DNA from: Muricea muricata
Taxonomy: Eukaryota; Cnidaria; Anthozoa; Malacalcyonacea; Plexauridae
NCBI GenBank assembly: GCA_963855995.1
Contig: OY979717.1
Coordinates: 26,307,746 to 26,371,745, forward strand
Length of the DNA: 64,000 nucleotides
Direction: 5' to 3'
The translations under genes and the position numbers were made by a program. This document shows, in pieces, positions 23,501-34,203 of the stretch. Positions within the stretch are counted from its first letter, which is position 1. The number at the start of each line of letters is the position of its first letter. The notes under the pieces are model-generated. The model had not been told where the DNA came from and ran no database searches. It saw only the letters and a program-made list of their open reading frames with translations.

Positions 23501-24953
23501 ATTCAGTTAAGACTGTTTATAAACAGACTCTACGCATTATGAGCCATCGCTACCCCGCACAATGAAGTAATAGAGTATTTACTTCGTCCCTATATAAAAC
23601 CGTCGGGACAAGTCAGAGCAGAACCACGGGCATGAGGAGCTAGCCTTGTTTCTGTTTTGTTCAATGTCAGAAACGGGCTACTGCTGACAAGTGATACTGA
23701 TGGATTGTCATGTGCAAATTTTGACAGATTCCATTGCGAACTAAGGTCACAAAGGAGTAGGGCGACTAGGGTCAACGTGAGCGCGTCTATTTCTTTTGTA
23801 TGTTCCCGTTGTGTATTTATTTATATTTCAACGTCCGTCACGCATCAACATTCAGCATTCCCGAGCTGTACAAGCCGGTTAGTAATTTAGTTAATTACTT
23901 TTTATGAAAACCACCTTATCCCAATGTTTTCTCGCCAGCAGGAGTAAACTTAGCCTATAGTTTATTATTGACATCAATGCAGCTTGATCAACAACAACTG
24001 AAAAACAATTCTCCACAAAGTCATGATACTTTCTAAAAGCTTTTTATTATAAGAGATTTAGGGAACTGTCTATAAACGTTATGCACGTAATTATGCAAAA
24101 TACCTTCAATTACTACACGAGCTGTGTAAGGCACAGTAATTTAAAAAAGGTCCTGACGATGGAATTTCTTTTGTCGTGAGCGTCGCAACATTGATCTTGT
24201 TTTGCGTGGTTCGCTTCTTTCTCCACGTGTTCAAGTCAAAATGGACGCCGTTTTAGGAGCGGAAAACCAGAGTTATGTTATATAAAATATATCTTTCGAA
24301 AGTAAAGCCCGTCAGTCTGTTTGCTGTTTGTGTGTTCCATGTCCGAGAAGTAATGAAAAATCTCCAATGTTCGATCCAGCATAAGAGCCTTCACATCTGA
24401 CGATTGTTTGTTTATGCAATGTTCAGTAAGTGAGCAAATGCCGCTTGCATCTAGGAATCAAACCAAATTTTAAAGTCACGCAACTATAAAGATGAAAGAT
24501 GATTTTGTGAACGAAATAATATTTTTACCAATACCTTCACGACATGAAGTAACGAGGGGGTGGGGATTGGGTTTCAGAAGAAAAAGTCGATGGGGAAATT
24601 ATGAACTTACTGTTCTAGGTGCTACGAATATTTCATTATGATTTTCGGTAACAGTTTAGGATATTATTTAATGATTTAATGATTTAGGAATAGAAACTGA
24701 ATTGCAGCTACACAGCAGCTGAATTGCTCAGTTATCGTTAGCTAAAAGTACAAATACATATATTACTAATACAAACTCTTGCTAAAGATTAAGAACTGTT
24801 AAAAGTTTGCACACTACTTGGTATAAAACTATTTTTAAAATGGTTAGAAAAATATTGAAACTGTGTAAAATTAGCATTATTTCTGAGATTGTTATTACGT
24901 TTCTCTGGGAGAAGGTAATGCAATTTATGACTTGGATTAGTCATTTTACCAAA
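23501..24953. other. Intron 2 interior, unit 1
   Basis: No gene recognised. Unit 2 (55932-57254) lacks 121 bp corresponding to 24321-24441 and has one ATGATTTA unit fewer near 24670. Confidence 0.5.
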
Positions 24954-25424
24954 CTAAGATTGACAAAGTTTATGTCGTCTTTGTGATAGACTTGGGAGTA
25001 AGGTGGCTTCCAAAGATTCTCCATAGGATAGATCGGGGTGGATTATTTTTAAGGCTCGCTTTTGAATACGTTCAATTTCATCTGAAAGGTATTGGGTGAT
25101 ACCATAACTCCATGCTTGGCAGCCGTATTCCAACACAGGTCTTATGCAGGTTGTAAAAACAGTTAAAAGTGAATAACGATCAACACCATAGCGTTTTAAA
25201 AGGCGAAGGAAATAGAGGCGTTTGGAGGCTTTTGATACTGTATGGGTTATATGAGTGTTCCATTTGAGATCAACAGAAATGTACGTGCCAACGATTTTGG
25301 CTGAAGATACTGGAACGAGTTCGTGCTCCTCTATAAATAATGGATCCAATTTTGGATGTTCCAATGCAAAGGAAATAATCATACCTTTGCACTTTGTTTG
25401 ATTGAGTTTCATGTCATTTTTCAT
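24954..25424 (-). pseudogene. LINE RT C-terminal fragment, unit 1
   Basis: A 156-codon open frame on the minus strand with the thumb and C-terminal signature of CR1/L2-type LINEs: KLNQTKCKGMIISF, VGTYISVDLKWNTHI, KASKRLYFLRLLKRYGVD, CIRPVLEYGCQAW, IERIQKRALKIIHP and LSQRRHKLC. The catalytic region is absent. Its position upstream of 22500-23500 on the minus strand puts the domains in the wrong order for one element, so this is a separate insertion. Confidence 0.85.
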
Positions 25425-26176
25425 ACACCATGTGTTAATATCATTGACAAGGCATTGCGGTTATGCATGTTTCTCGGATGCCGTTAACTTCTCTCTACGC
25501 TGTTTAATCACACTGATCCATAATTAGTGGTTCCAACATAGCAGGAATATAGAGAATAATATATAAATTACATAATTATGCAAGAAACTGCCAGTAGTAT
25601 ATAGTATGTAAATAAGGGGTGAATATTTTGTTTACAGGTTTTATATCTATGGCTTAGGAATTAAGTTTTTTTCAAAAAACAATGTCTCGCAGCTGATTAG
25701 AGGACTGGTTTACAGGTCCAATATTGCGAACTGAAGTAGCCGAGCATAAAAAAGAGCATGAAAAAATGGTCCGAATGTTATTTCATTGTGATAGACTATC
25801 TCCTTTAGTTAGCAAAGTAAAAATTGCTAACTCAGCAAAAGTTGCGACGTCATTAGTTGAATGTTTTAATTTCATTGTTTGAAACCTGTTGGAGACTTTT
25901 TAGCATAACATAATATTATGCTTACGCCACTGCAACTAGTGACGTGACAGCTTCTCCTGAATCAACAATTTATCTTTTGCACATTTTTGGACACATGAAG
26001 AGTTTCTATCACTGTAAACTGCCAATCGGTTTATGTTTGCAAGCTGTTTCAAACAAAACAATAAATATTATATTGTCAATACCCTTTTTAAAGTTACTTC
26101 TTCACAAGCTCTCTTTTCAGCTCTCCCAGGTAGCAGAATATTTCGATGTGAAATTGATCTATCGTTATTTATGTAG

Positions 26177-26558
26177 AACCTTATCGTGAACCTTAGTTGT
26201 TCATCAGATCCACGACCAAAATTCTTGCGATTGATTTGTTAACTCTGGATACAACAGTAGTCATCAGAGGACTTACAGGTCGGGCGATGGATATTGACAC
26301 TGTTGACAAGAAATTATACTTTCACAAGGGAAACGATATATCTCGAGCAAACTTTGATGGCGGCAGCGTTGAAGTTATCGTACAGAATGTTGAACCTCGT
26401 AGAGTTAGGGTGGACTGGAAAGGACGTCGCATATTCTGGACAACGACAACGTATGATAATAATGATATTTCCATGGCGACTTTAAATGGGCAGGAGAGAA
26501 AAGTGCTTAGAACAACAGAGAACCGGCCTTATGATTTGGCAGTGGACACAGACTCAGG
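26177..26558 (+). CDS. First YWTD propeller exon, unit 1 (contains a stop codon)
   Basis: A 382-bp exon, acceptor TTATTTATGTAG, donor GTGAGT, phase 1 in and phase 2 out. It encodes the first half of a six-bladed YWTD propeller: LFIRSTTKILAIDL, KKLYFHKGNDISRANFDGG, RVRVDWKGRRIFWT, NDISMATLNGQERKVL and PYDLAVDTDSG. These follow the LDLR/LRP pattern of a YWTD-like strand, then I-x-R/S, then DG. Codon 6 is TAG (26194-26196), whereas unit 2 has TAC in the expected REPYLF context. Using that TAG as a splice acceptor (exon start 26197) would give phase 0, which does not fit the phase-1 cbEGF exon. Skipping this exon alone would shift the frame. Either this module is dead, or the exon pair is skipped, or the base is an assembly error. 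Confidence 0.82.
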
Positions 26559-26815
26559 GTGAGTTGTATTGAATTGTTGAAGTAAAATTTTATCATTTCC
26601 TATTTTATAATGGTAAAATATTCGCCCGGTTGCGTTTAAAAATCTCTCGACGACTTCCCTATTGCCACCAGAGAACACATACGCACAAGTATTGTTACTA
26701 TTTTACGTAATATGTATTCTACTGGGTATTAAATGACCATCCCGTTCTTCTCCTAAAATTTAAGAAATGTACTACTGTTTGAAATAAAAAAAGGCCTTTT
26801 ACATTTGGACCAGCG

Positions 26816-26832
26816 CCCCCCCCCCCCCCCCC
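26816..26832. repeat. C homopolymer, 17 nt, unit 1
   Basis: A run of 17 cytosines. The unit 2 counterpart at 59117-59127 has 11. Confidence 0.9.
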
Positions 26833-27781
26833 TTCCTTGACGCCTTTGAATGCGATATCTAAATCAATTATATTCAACAGGTTATTCAACTGTTTTCAAT
26901 CTCTACAATTGTAGGAAATATAGGTCAATCGTAACTAAGACTGAAGGCAATTTCGAAAATATCCTATCAAAATTTGAGCTAAATAAATTGGGGTTCTTTT
27001 TTCCTTTTCTTGATGTATGATGAATGAGATGATAACATTAAAATTCCAACGGAGGACCTTGCCGTTGGAATTCAATTTAGTTATCTATTTTTGAAACGAA
27101 ATATGTAAATAAACGCACCAAGCAATTTTATGCCCACAAAATGATCACAGAGTAGATATTTGACCTTTTTTGAAAACATCCTATGACTATGTTATCAGTT
27201 AATTCACGAAGTTATTTTAAAAATTGACACTGTCTGAACTGGGAAAGTCAAAGCTAAAGTTTATGTGAAGTAAAAGACAAATCTTTATCTCCTAGAAAGC
27301 TTCCACTACAGTTGTGATATAATTTCCTTTCTGTTTTCTTCTTGCATTATTTTTTTAAGAAAAAAAGCAGTCAACTGACACATCCACCTGTTAAGGTTGT
27401 GCATAATCCATTCTACTGTACACTGTACTCTAATTGTTTCTTTTTCACGGAAATGCTACAAAGCGAAAATATTTAAATGAAGACCACAGGACACAAGCTA
27501 CAACCGGTCCAACTTTCATGTAATTAAATTTCTGTGAGTCCACAATTACACAAACTATGACTTGTGCTGACCGTTGAAAACACAAGTACTCTATATATTT
27601 GAATATTAAAAGAATACTTGTATCCCACAGTTGACTACTGTAACAAATTTATACTATCCCAATTTATTATCTAGTCAGATAACACAAAATTAATGCGAAC
27701 ATAATGATGTTTGTGGTGTTACCATGAGTTTACATCCAGTTTTGGAAATTGAAAAGTATGATTGACCGCGGTGACAATCAA

Positions 27782-27872
27782 ACGACCTTCGGAATTGTCT
27801 GGAACTGATCTGATCGCGTGGCTGACTTGGTAAGTTACCATTCCGAAGGTCGTAGGTTCGACTCCCGTCACA
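27782..27872 (+). repeat. tRNA-like (SINE-type) sequence with flanking inverted repeat, unit 1
   Basis: A Pol III A-box-like TGGCTGACTTGG (27819-27830) and a perfect B box GGTTCGACTCC (27855-27865) are 24 bp apart, closer than in a normal tRNA gene. The acceptor stem pairs poorly, so this is a tRNA-derived repeat, not a tRNA gene. A perfect 14-bp inverted repeat, ACGACCTTCGGAAT (27782-27795) and ATTCCGAAGGTCGT (27840-27853), overlaps the anticodon-arm region. It ends 26 bp before a LINE ORF fragment. Confidence 0.5.
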
Positions 27873-27898
27873 GTTAAAAACTAGTTAAGAAAAAAGGT

Positions 27899-28330
27899 TT
27901 GGCTAAATTTATAGAAATAAACAAGCCAACTGTCGTCCCGATGGCACCGGGTACCAAATTAATCCTGACAGTGCGAATGGTAAATATTGCCCTTGCGACA
28001 AACCCACTGATCTTGTCTAACGACGTTGCTGTAAATCCTGGGCCATTTGCTCCTAGAAATCAAGTTAATAATATAAGTGTGTCTTCGACCGAAGTAAACG
28101 GCTCTGTTCGTCAATCGGTCTCTGACAATGACCCTGGTGATATTGTTCTGCAGTCATTTTTCAACATGTGATTAGATGAAGAAGGGACTCGAATGGGACA
28201 CTGGAACGTTAGTCATCTTACACTTGACAAATTTGACCAGATAAAATTGTTCTTACTCGACAATCTTTACAGTTTGCTAGACTATTATTTCATGTACGTT
28301 TGTCAGATATTCATAAAACATGCAGTTTCA
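27899..28330 (+). pseudogene. LINE 5' ORF fragment with degenerate 2A-like motif, unit 1
   Basis: An open frame to 28171, then a TGA, then the same frame continues to about 28330. It contains a hydrophobic stretch leading to DVAVNPGP (28022-28045). That resembles the DxExNPGP ribosome-skipping motif found at the start of some APE-type LINE ORFs, with Glu replaced by Ala. After the TGA the frame reads MGHWNVSHLTLDKFDQIKLF, the typical first strand of an APE endonuclease. The first possible ATG is at 27941. Only the 5' tip of an element survives, unusual because LINEs normally lose the 5' end. Confidence 0.7.
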
Positions 28331-31300
28331 TGAAATGTACTCAGATTTGTTCACGTATCATAGGAGGGGGGATACGGAAGAGGGAGTCATATTTCCCAGG
28401 AAATATTTCTGGGTAGTGGGGGATTTTCTTGTAAAAGCAAAAGCTTTCAAAGAAATCAGTTTTATAACAGAAACTACATCGATTTACTCTTTGAATGGGC
28501 GCATTCAACATGACCGCCGATCTCAAACTATGGCGTATTCCCGACTTCAATTTTATTTGGGTTTTGTGCTACGATGCACTATCCAGTCTTAATACATATC
28601 AATGTTCGAAGCCGATACAATAATTATGTACATTCGGGTTTTTACCATAGTGAATAGCATTATATAGTTTTTATTAAATCACATACCGGTAACTTTTACC
28701 TCGGATGACAGTTCTTCCACAATTAATTTGTTTGCACTTCCTCTTTGTAAACACACAAAGCAACAACATTTCACATAATCTTTTTCATGTTTTAAAATCT
28801 CTAAAAGGTAATATAGCATTTTATTCACGCCTCCTTAGTATAGCAGATGGTTGGAATTGTGTAGCGTCCAGTCAGTGCTGCATCTTTATAGCGTTGCATC
28901 GGTCTGTGACGTCATACAACAGCCCACTGTGCGCACACACGTGTCATTTCATCAATATGATTATATTTTGATACCAGATTCTTCCCATGCTGTTTAATTC
29001 GAACATGTTATCGGCATCTACGGCTATATGTGCCCTGTAATACAGTCACATCTGCACATTCCAGTTGCCTATATGAATAACCTTAAAAAATTACTATCCA
29101 AGATCCAGATCTAAACGTATAACTGCTTCTAACTATTACAAATATACGTTCGCATACGATGAGAGAAAATACCAATATAGTATTAGTATCAGTCACTGCA
29201 TAGTACAAGAGATGGTTTGGAAACTCGTTTGGATCACAATAGAAGTCATTATCTATGTTTTTCTTCTGGTTTATGGAGAAGTAAGGCTCGATCTTCATCG
29301 TCACGTGCATATTGTTGTTTCGCTTAAATATCCAATACCAAAGTTTTAGGAAAGTTAGGCATCCGCGACTTAAACAATTAGGAAATTGCTATTGGTGGAT
29401 TTGACAAAAACGCCACTCACACGTGACGATGAAGGACCATATTTTTGCATAAACAACATAGATATTGAGATATGTATTTTCTACGTGCATGCTGATTGGC
29501 TCTCTTGCCAATAAAATACCGAAGTCGATGATGTTTGCCGTCTCAATCTTGCAATCTGTTGACTGCTTTCGTATCACACGAAGAATTAAGGATTTTAAAG
29601 GAAACCGAAAGCAATTGAAGTTGTGTACTCAGCAAGACGCGAAGCGATCAACAATCATTCGGAAGTACGAAACTGATTGCATCGAAGAAAGGCATTCTCT
29701 GTTCACAAAAAAAGGAATAAATTAGCAGCCCGATTCACAAAGATAATCTCTTGGCTGGCAAATTGGTTTAGTAATACGAATTTGATCTTTGACTCTGGAA
29801 GTTGTCAATCTAGTTGTCATGGTGGTTGGATTGCACCAGCAATACCCGTCTAACACCGTTGTATAATCCTTCGAAAATAATTTATTTTCGGTTGAACGCA
29901 GTGAATTAGAACGTAAATATTGTTACAAGCCATCTCTCCTATTAACTATGGTTATTGTTGTTGTGCCTGTGAGATGTTTCAACTTGTTTTGACTTCGCGT
30001 GCGTGCCAGATTATAGTTTTCATGTCATACTGCATTTTCTACAGACCTATAGGATATAATGTAAAGTACGTACTATACAATCATAGCAAAGATTGTCAGT
30101 TGTGTTCAAAAGTGGTGGGAAACTTAAATTTGAAAACTCGCATGCAAATCTTGATTATTTTTAAACCCTTGCACCCCCATACAGTGTTGAATTGATAATG
30201 CATTCCACGAAGCTTAATTTGCTGTGACTGACCTATCAGTCCAGAAGGGATGTGAATTGAATGCTGTTTTTTACAAGAATCTAGTGGGAGAAATTATATT
30301 CTAAGCAACGCGGGCGTTATATGCGATAACTTTTGTCATGATAATAGAATAGTTGAAATAAACCACGCAAAGAATGCCATGCAGGCATCTATCTGTAGAA
30401 TAATTTGAGAAGTGCAAAGAAACCTGCCTTACGATATGTACATAATGTATCAAAACGGCAACGATTAACAAATCAAAAATGTCCTCACTTCAAAGTAACA
30501 AAGAACCAAAAAATAAATACGTAACGTAAGTAAATTTTTTTTTGTTGGAAACCCTCAGTGTATGGGATAGTAATTGTTTTCGAGCAGTTGAAATATTCTG
30601 ATGTCATGAAATTGAGCAGTATTTCAATAACGATACACTGCCTTGTGTCGTGTCTTGGGACCCATGTTCCTGAGCAAATTGAAGCTAATTCTAAAAGTAA
30701 CTGTAATATGGCTATTTCGTATAAACGAAATTGCCTTGTTTACAGACCGTAAAAGCATGCAATCAACTGCGGATGAAATGAATTCTGAGGTTGATGAGAA
30801 ATTTGCCTCATGAGAAATCATACTCGATTTATTGGCGTACCCCCACATGATTCTTGTACCTGAATTATTGCGACATATTCTGTGAACCGGCTGAGGAACG
30901 GTCCTGTATATTAATCTGTGCATTTATACCTTGCCAACCTTTATGATCTGTTAGGGTGACCAAGGGACTAAGCTTCCATTCTCAAGTTTTTAAAAAAAGT
31001 CTTTTCTGATGATCAAAATTTGGCATCTGATGGACCAACGTGACCGTGCGGCTGTAATACCTGTGCGGAACTCTTTTATAGCTATCATCATAGTATCATG
31101 GATGTTGCCGTGATATATATATGCAATAGAAAAATGCCATTGAAACGCACAAAATAGAGTAAACCAATTGCATGCCATTATTTGCTCTCGGTAAAATCAT
31201 GGTTTTACCATGACTGGTCTACATTGAACTTGATTTCTTGCGTTTTAATAATTATATTTTAGTGTTTTAAAACCATGCGCTTGTTTTAGCAAACACTGTA

Positions 31301-31781
31301 AGCACACGATCTTTTTAAAATTGGCAAAGGTTGAAAAATTATTTTAAGCCCATAAAGCATATGTGGCTTGAATAGAGCAAACGGAGTAAGGGCTTCTTCT
31401 ACTAATATTGTCAATATTTACATTTTATCATAATATACATTATTTAAATGTTTGTACAAATATATAATTTGTCCACCAGACGCCCACTGTGACGGCATGC
31501 GCATGCAAAGAGCTATAATCAGCGCAGTTGTTGAATTTGCTGTACTGGTGTTGTTATCCATCCATCCATAGCTGTACCGACCAATAATTTTACGGGGAAG
31601 AATGAAGTTCCTAGCATTGATACTTAATAAAATAGCCATGCCATACCCGTGGAACAGTATAGGGAATAAACATAGGACCGCTCAGCAAGTCCCCCTATTT
31701 TTATGCAATTCATTGTTTACAGATAATGGCGGACAGTCAGTTCAGTGTTTTATTGCCCAGAAAATGCAATTGATAGCCAGA
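28331..31781. other. Intron 3 interior, no gene recognised, unit 1
   Basis: AT-rich DNA with scattered ORFs of 60-100 codons on both strands and no recognised domain. Unit 2 (60624-63981) follows it closely but lacks 75 bp (30545-30619) and a few short segments (for example near 29790). Confidence 0.5.
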
Positions 31782-31818
31782 ACTAAATGTGGCCACAGAC
31801 TAAATGTGGCCACAGACT
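31782..31818. repeat. 17-bp tandem duplication
   Basis: ACTAAATGTGGCCACAG occurs twice in a row. The unit 2 sequence is cut by the window end after its first copy. Confidence 0.8.
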
Positions 31819-31928
31819 ACATAATAGAACATTGGGGGAAAACGTCCGTGCATGCATCAATTTAGTTGACATTAGGTAAAGCCCGGCGCACACTTGAGCT
31901 ATCAGCTGAGCTGAGCGTCAGTCGTAAC

Positions 31929-32284
31929 CAGTGAACTCTAAATTAGACTGGAACGATAATTTGGCCGCCATCTTTGAGGCCAAATTGGTTATCAATAGGT
32001 TATCAAGTTCAGTCCTTTTCTATTGTTTCTCTCGGCGCGGTCGACACCATTCTTCTCGGAATGCACTGATATTTGATGTTTTTATTTTGATTTAAGAGGT
32101 AATTTTATGGTTTATGAACTTATAACCTAGTTTGCAATACAGTCTTTTTTAAAAATAGCGAATACCTCGGAAAAATAGTACTAAGACTGTTTACGACATG
32201 TGTAGTTGTTGCCGCACTCTTGGCTTCACCCAAACGTAGGGTTTTTGACTGGAGTTATCGTTCCAGTATTTATAGAGTTCACTG
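31929..32284. mobile_element. hAT-type MITE with 8-bp target duplication
   Basis: 356 bp, ends CAGTGAACTCTAAATTAG... and ...TATTTATAGAGTTCACTG, with a further inverted match (GACTGGAACGATAA / TTATCGTTCCAGT). It is flanked by a perfect 8-bp duplication GTCGTAAC (31921-31928 and 32285-32292). An 8-bp duplication and CAG-type termini are hAT hallmarks. No transposase is encoded. It seems to lie inside older palindromic DNA (CACACTTGAG near 31890 and CTCAAGTGTG near 32310). Confidence 0.88.
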
Positions 32285-32767
32285 GTCGTAACTGTTGGCG
32301 TAGGCTGTTTCCTCAAGTGTGCTGTGTCATATTCTGTGATTTTCGCCACGCTTGGAAAGGGCGTCGGATTTTCAACATGTTGAATAATTTCGTGCACGAA
32401 TGAACATTTCCTCACAGTGTGCTCTGAGCTAGCAGCTCAGTAATCGATGCCAATAATACGCATGCTTTTTATCACCTATTTCATCGAGTCGTTCGATGGG
32501 CTTTAAAGCACACCGTAGTTGAGTGTCGTTCTTTACAATTAATGGTGAAATGACACTCTGTCCAATCAGGAATATTGTCTAAACTTTTCGGGATCTTCAC
32601 AATTCAATTAACAAACAAAATTTACACATAACCTTCAAAAACTTTATCTAAGTTTATGTGTTGTACGTATGACCAAGAAAGGCTGCCAAAATGCTCAAAC
32701 CAAGATATTTTGCGATCGAAATACTTTCAGCTGGCATCTTGTTTTCTCTACTTGTAGTGTATGAGCT

Positions 32768-32880
32768 AATATCCTACTAGTAGGGAGCCAATCAGATTAC
32801 AGAATACTTACTATTTGATGGCAGTCTATATAACAATAAGTATTCTGTAATCTGATTGGCTCGCTACTAATAGGATATTT
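32768..32880. repeat. Nested hairpin in the fold-back left arm
   Basis: Arms of about 43 bp: AATATCCTACTAGTAGGGAG-CCAATCAGATTACAGAATACTTA and its near-perfect complement ending AATAGGATATTT. Confidence 0.8.
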
Positions 32881-33199
32881 AACAATTATTAGATGAGGCT
32901 GAGCAGGATACTCAAAATTATTATTCATTGCAGTATATTCTCGCATTCTAATTGGTTGAGAGCCTACGATGAATTTTTCGTATTTTGCTGGTGGCGTGAG
33001 CACACGACAAATAATTATCGTATTTGTCATGTGCTCACGCCATCAGAGACAAATACGAGATTTATTTATTTGCCATGTGCTCACGCCATCAGAGTTATTT
33101 GTCAACGTTTACGACGTACAGAATATAAGTTTGACTTGAGGTTTATTGTCTGTTTTAATTTTTATTTACATGGCTGACTTTTCTTGCAAAATGAATAAT

Positions 33200-33389
33200 A
33201 AAAGAATTATTGAATTCGGCTTTCGCAGGATATCAGAATTATTCAGACCTCGGTCAGCGTTATCTGCCGAAGCGAAGCTGAATAATTCCGATATCCTGCT
33301 CAGCCTCATCCAGTAATTCTTAATTATTCAGTTGACTGAGGTCTGAATAATTCTGATATACTGCGAAAGCCAAATTCAATAATTCTTTT
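33200..33389. mobile_element. Fold-back MITE related to 20314-20461
   Basis: 190 bp with ends AAAAGAATTATTGAATTCGG ... CAATAATTCTTTT (28-bp arms, one mismatch) and internal palindromic CAGACCTCGGTC / GACTGAGGTCTG and GATATCCTG motifs. It shares ATTGAATTCGGCTTTCGCA-GATATC and a GCAGATAAC core with 20314-20461. Confidence 0.75.
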
Positions 33390-34135
33390 ATCATTCGTCC
33401 CCCACGAAAAATCGGCGATGCGAGTACAAATAAAAACAAATAGTTTTTTAACTTTTTTCTGCATTTTTTTTAAAAATAACGGCATTTTTGAAATTCATGC
33501 GAGATACCCCTGGAAAGGCAGCGTATGGACATGACAAATTAATACGACATTTATTTGTCAAGGTCAAAATTTGACCTTGACAAATAAATTTAGCGATATT
33601 AATTTTGTCTGCGCCGAAATACGCAAATTATCTGTAGGCTCTTAACCAATGAGAATACAGGAATATAGTACAATGAATAATAATAGCTCATATCATACTA
33701 GTAGTAGCAGAGAAAACAAGATGGCAGAAAAAATCTTGTTTTGAGCATTTTGGCAGCCTTTCTTGGCCATACGTACAACACATAAACTTAGGTAAAGTTT
33801 TTGAAGGTTAGTACTTGATTTAAATGTCACCTAAACAAGTATAAAATACAGTTTTTTACGAATTAATACTGAATAAGTCTCGCTAAAGCTGGAAAAGATT
33901 ATAATTGTTTTGAATTGCTATAATAACAAAAAATGTGCTCAATTTTGAGGTCAACAAGCGTTTAAGAATCTGAAACTTGCAAAATTTGTTTGAAGCATAA
34001 TTTTAGAAACCGAAAAGTAGTGTTTTATGCGGTATTGGCTGAAGTTGTTTAGGTCTAAACTGACTAATAAGTAAATTTTATTAAAATATAAGTGCACTGG
34101 GAAATTTTTGGTGCCAGTTGTTGTCTATATAATAA

Positions 34136-34203
34136 AACAGTTATTCTACTCACTCTCGTCGTATATCAGCTCATATACGACTCGAGTTTGTAGAATAACT
34201 GTT
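34136..34203. repeat. Perfect-stem hairpin
   Basis: AACAGTTATTCTAC(...)CGTCGTATAT, loop CAGCTC, then the complement ATATACGAC(...)GTAGAATAACTGTT. About 31-bp arms with few mismatches. MITE-like size. No target duplication identified. Confidence 0.75.

Larger units (their letters stand above)
32631..33808. mobile_element. 1.2-kb fold-back element with nested hairpins
   Basis: Ends ACCTTCAAAAACTTTA ... TAAAGTTTTTGAAGGT with TA on both sides. The inverted similarity continues inward for several hundred bp (for example TATGTGTTGTACGTAT, GGCTGCCAAAATGCTC and CATTGGTTAAGAGCC-type blocks). The left arm contains a separate hairpin at 32768-32880, and the centre holds a MITE at 33200-33389. No transposase ORF. 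TA duplication and long arms resemble the element at 9200-10784, but the sequences are unrelated. Confidence 0.7.

Noticed and set aside
22500..25424. The two minus-strand LINE pieces (22500-23500 and 24954-25424) as one element
   Set aside because: On the minus strand the C-terminal piece lies upstream of the catalytic piece, the reverse of the domain order in a single LINE.
26195..26196. AG of the TAG codon as the real splice acceptor of the unit 1 propeller exon
   Set aside because: It would start the exon in phase 0, incompatible with the phase-1 cbEGF donor. Unit 2 has AC at this place and a usable phase-1 acceptor 19 bases upstream.
27812..27872. Functional tRNA gene
   Set aside because: A and B boxes are too close and the acceptor and anticodon stems do not pair properly.
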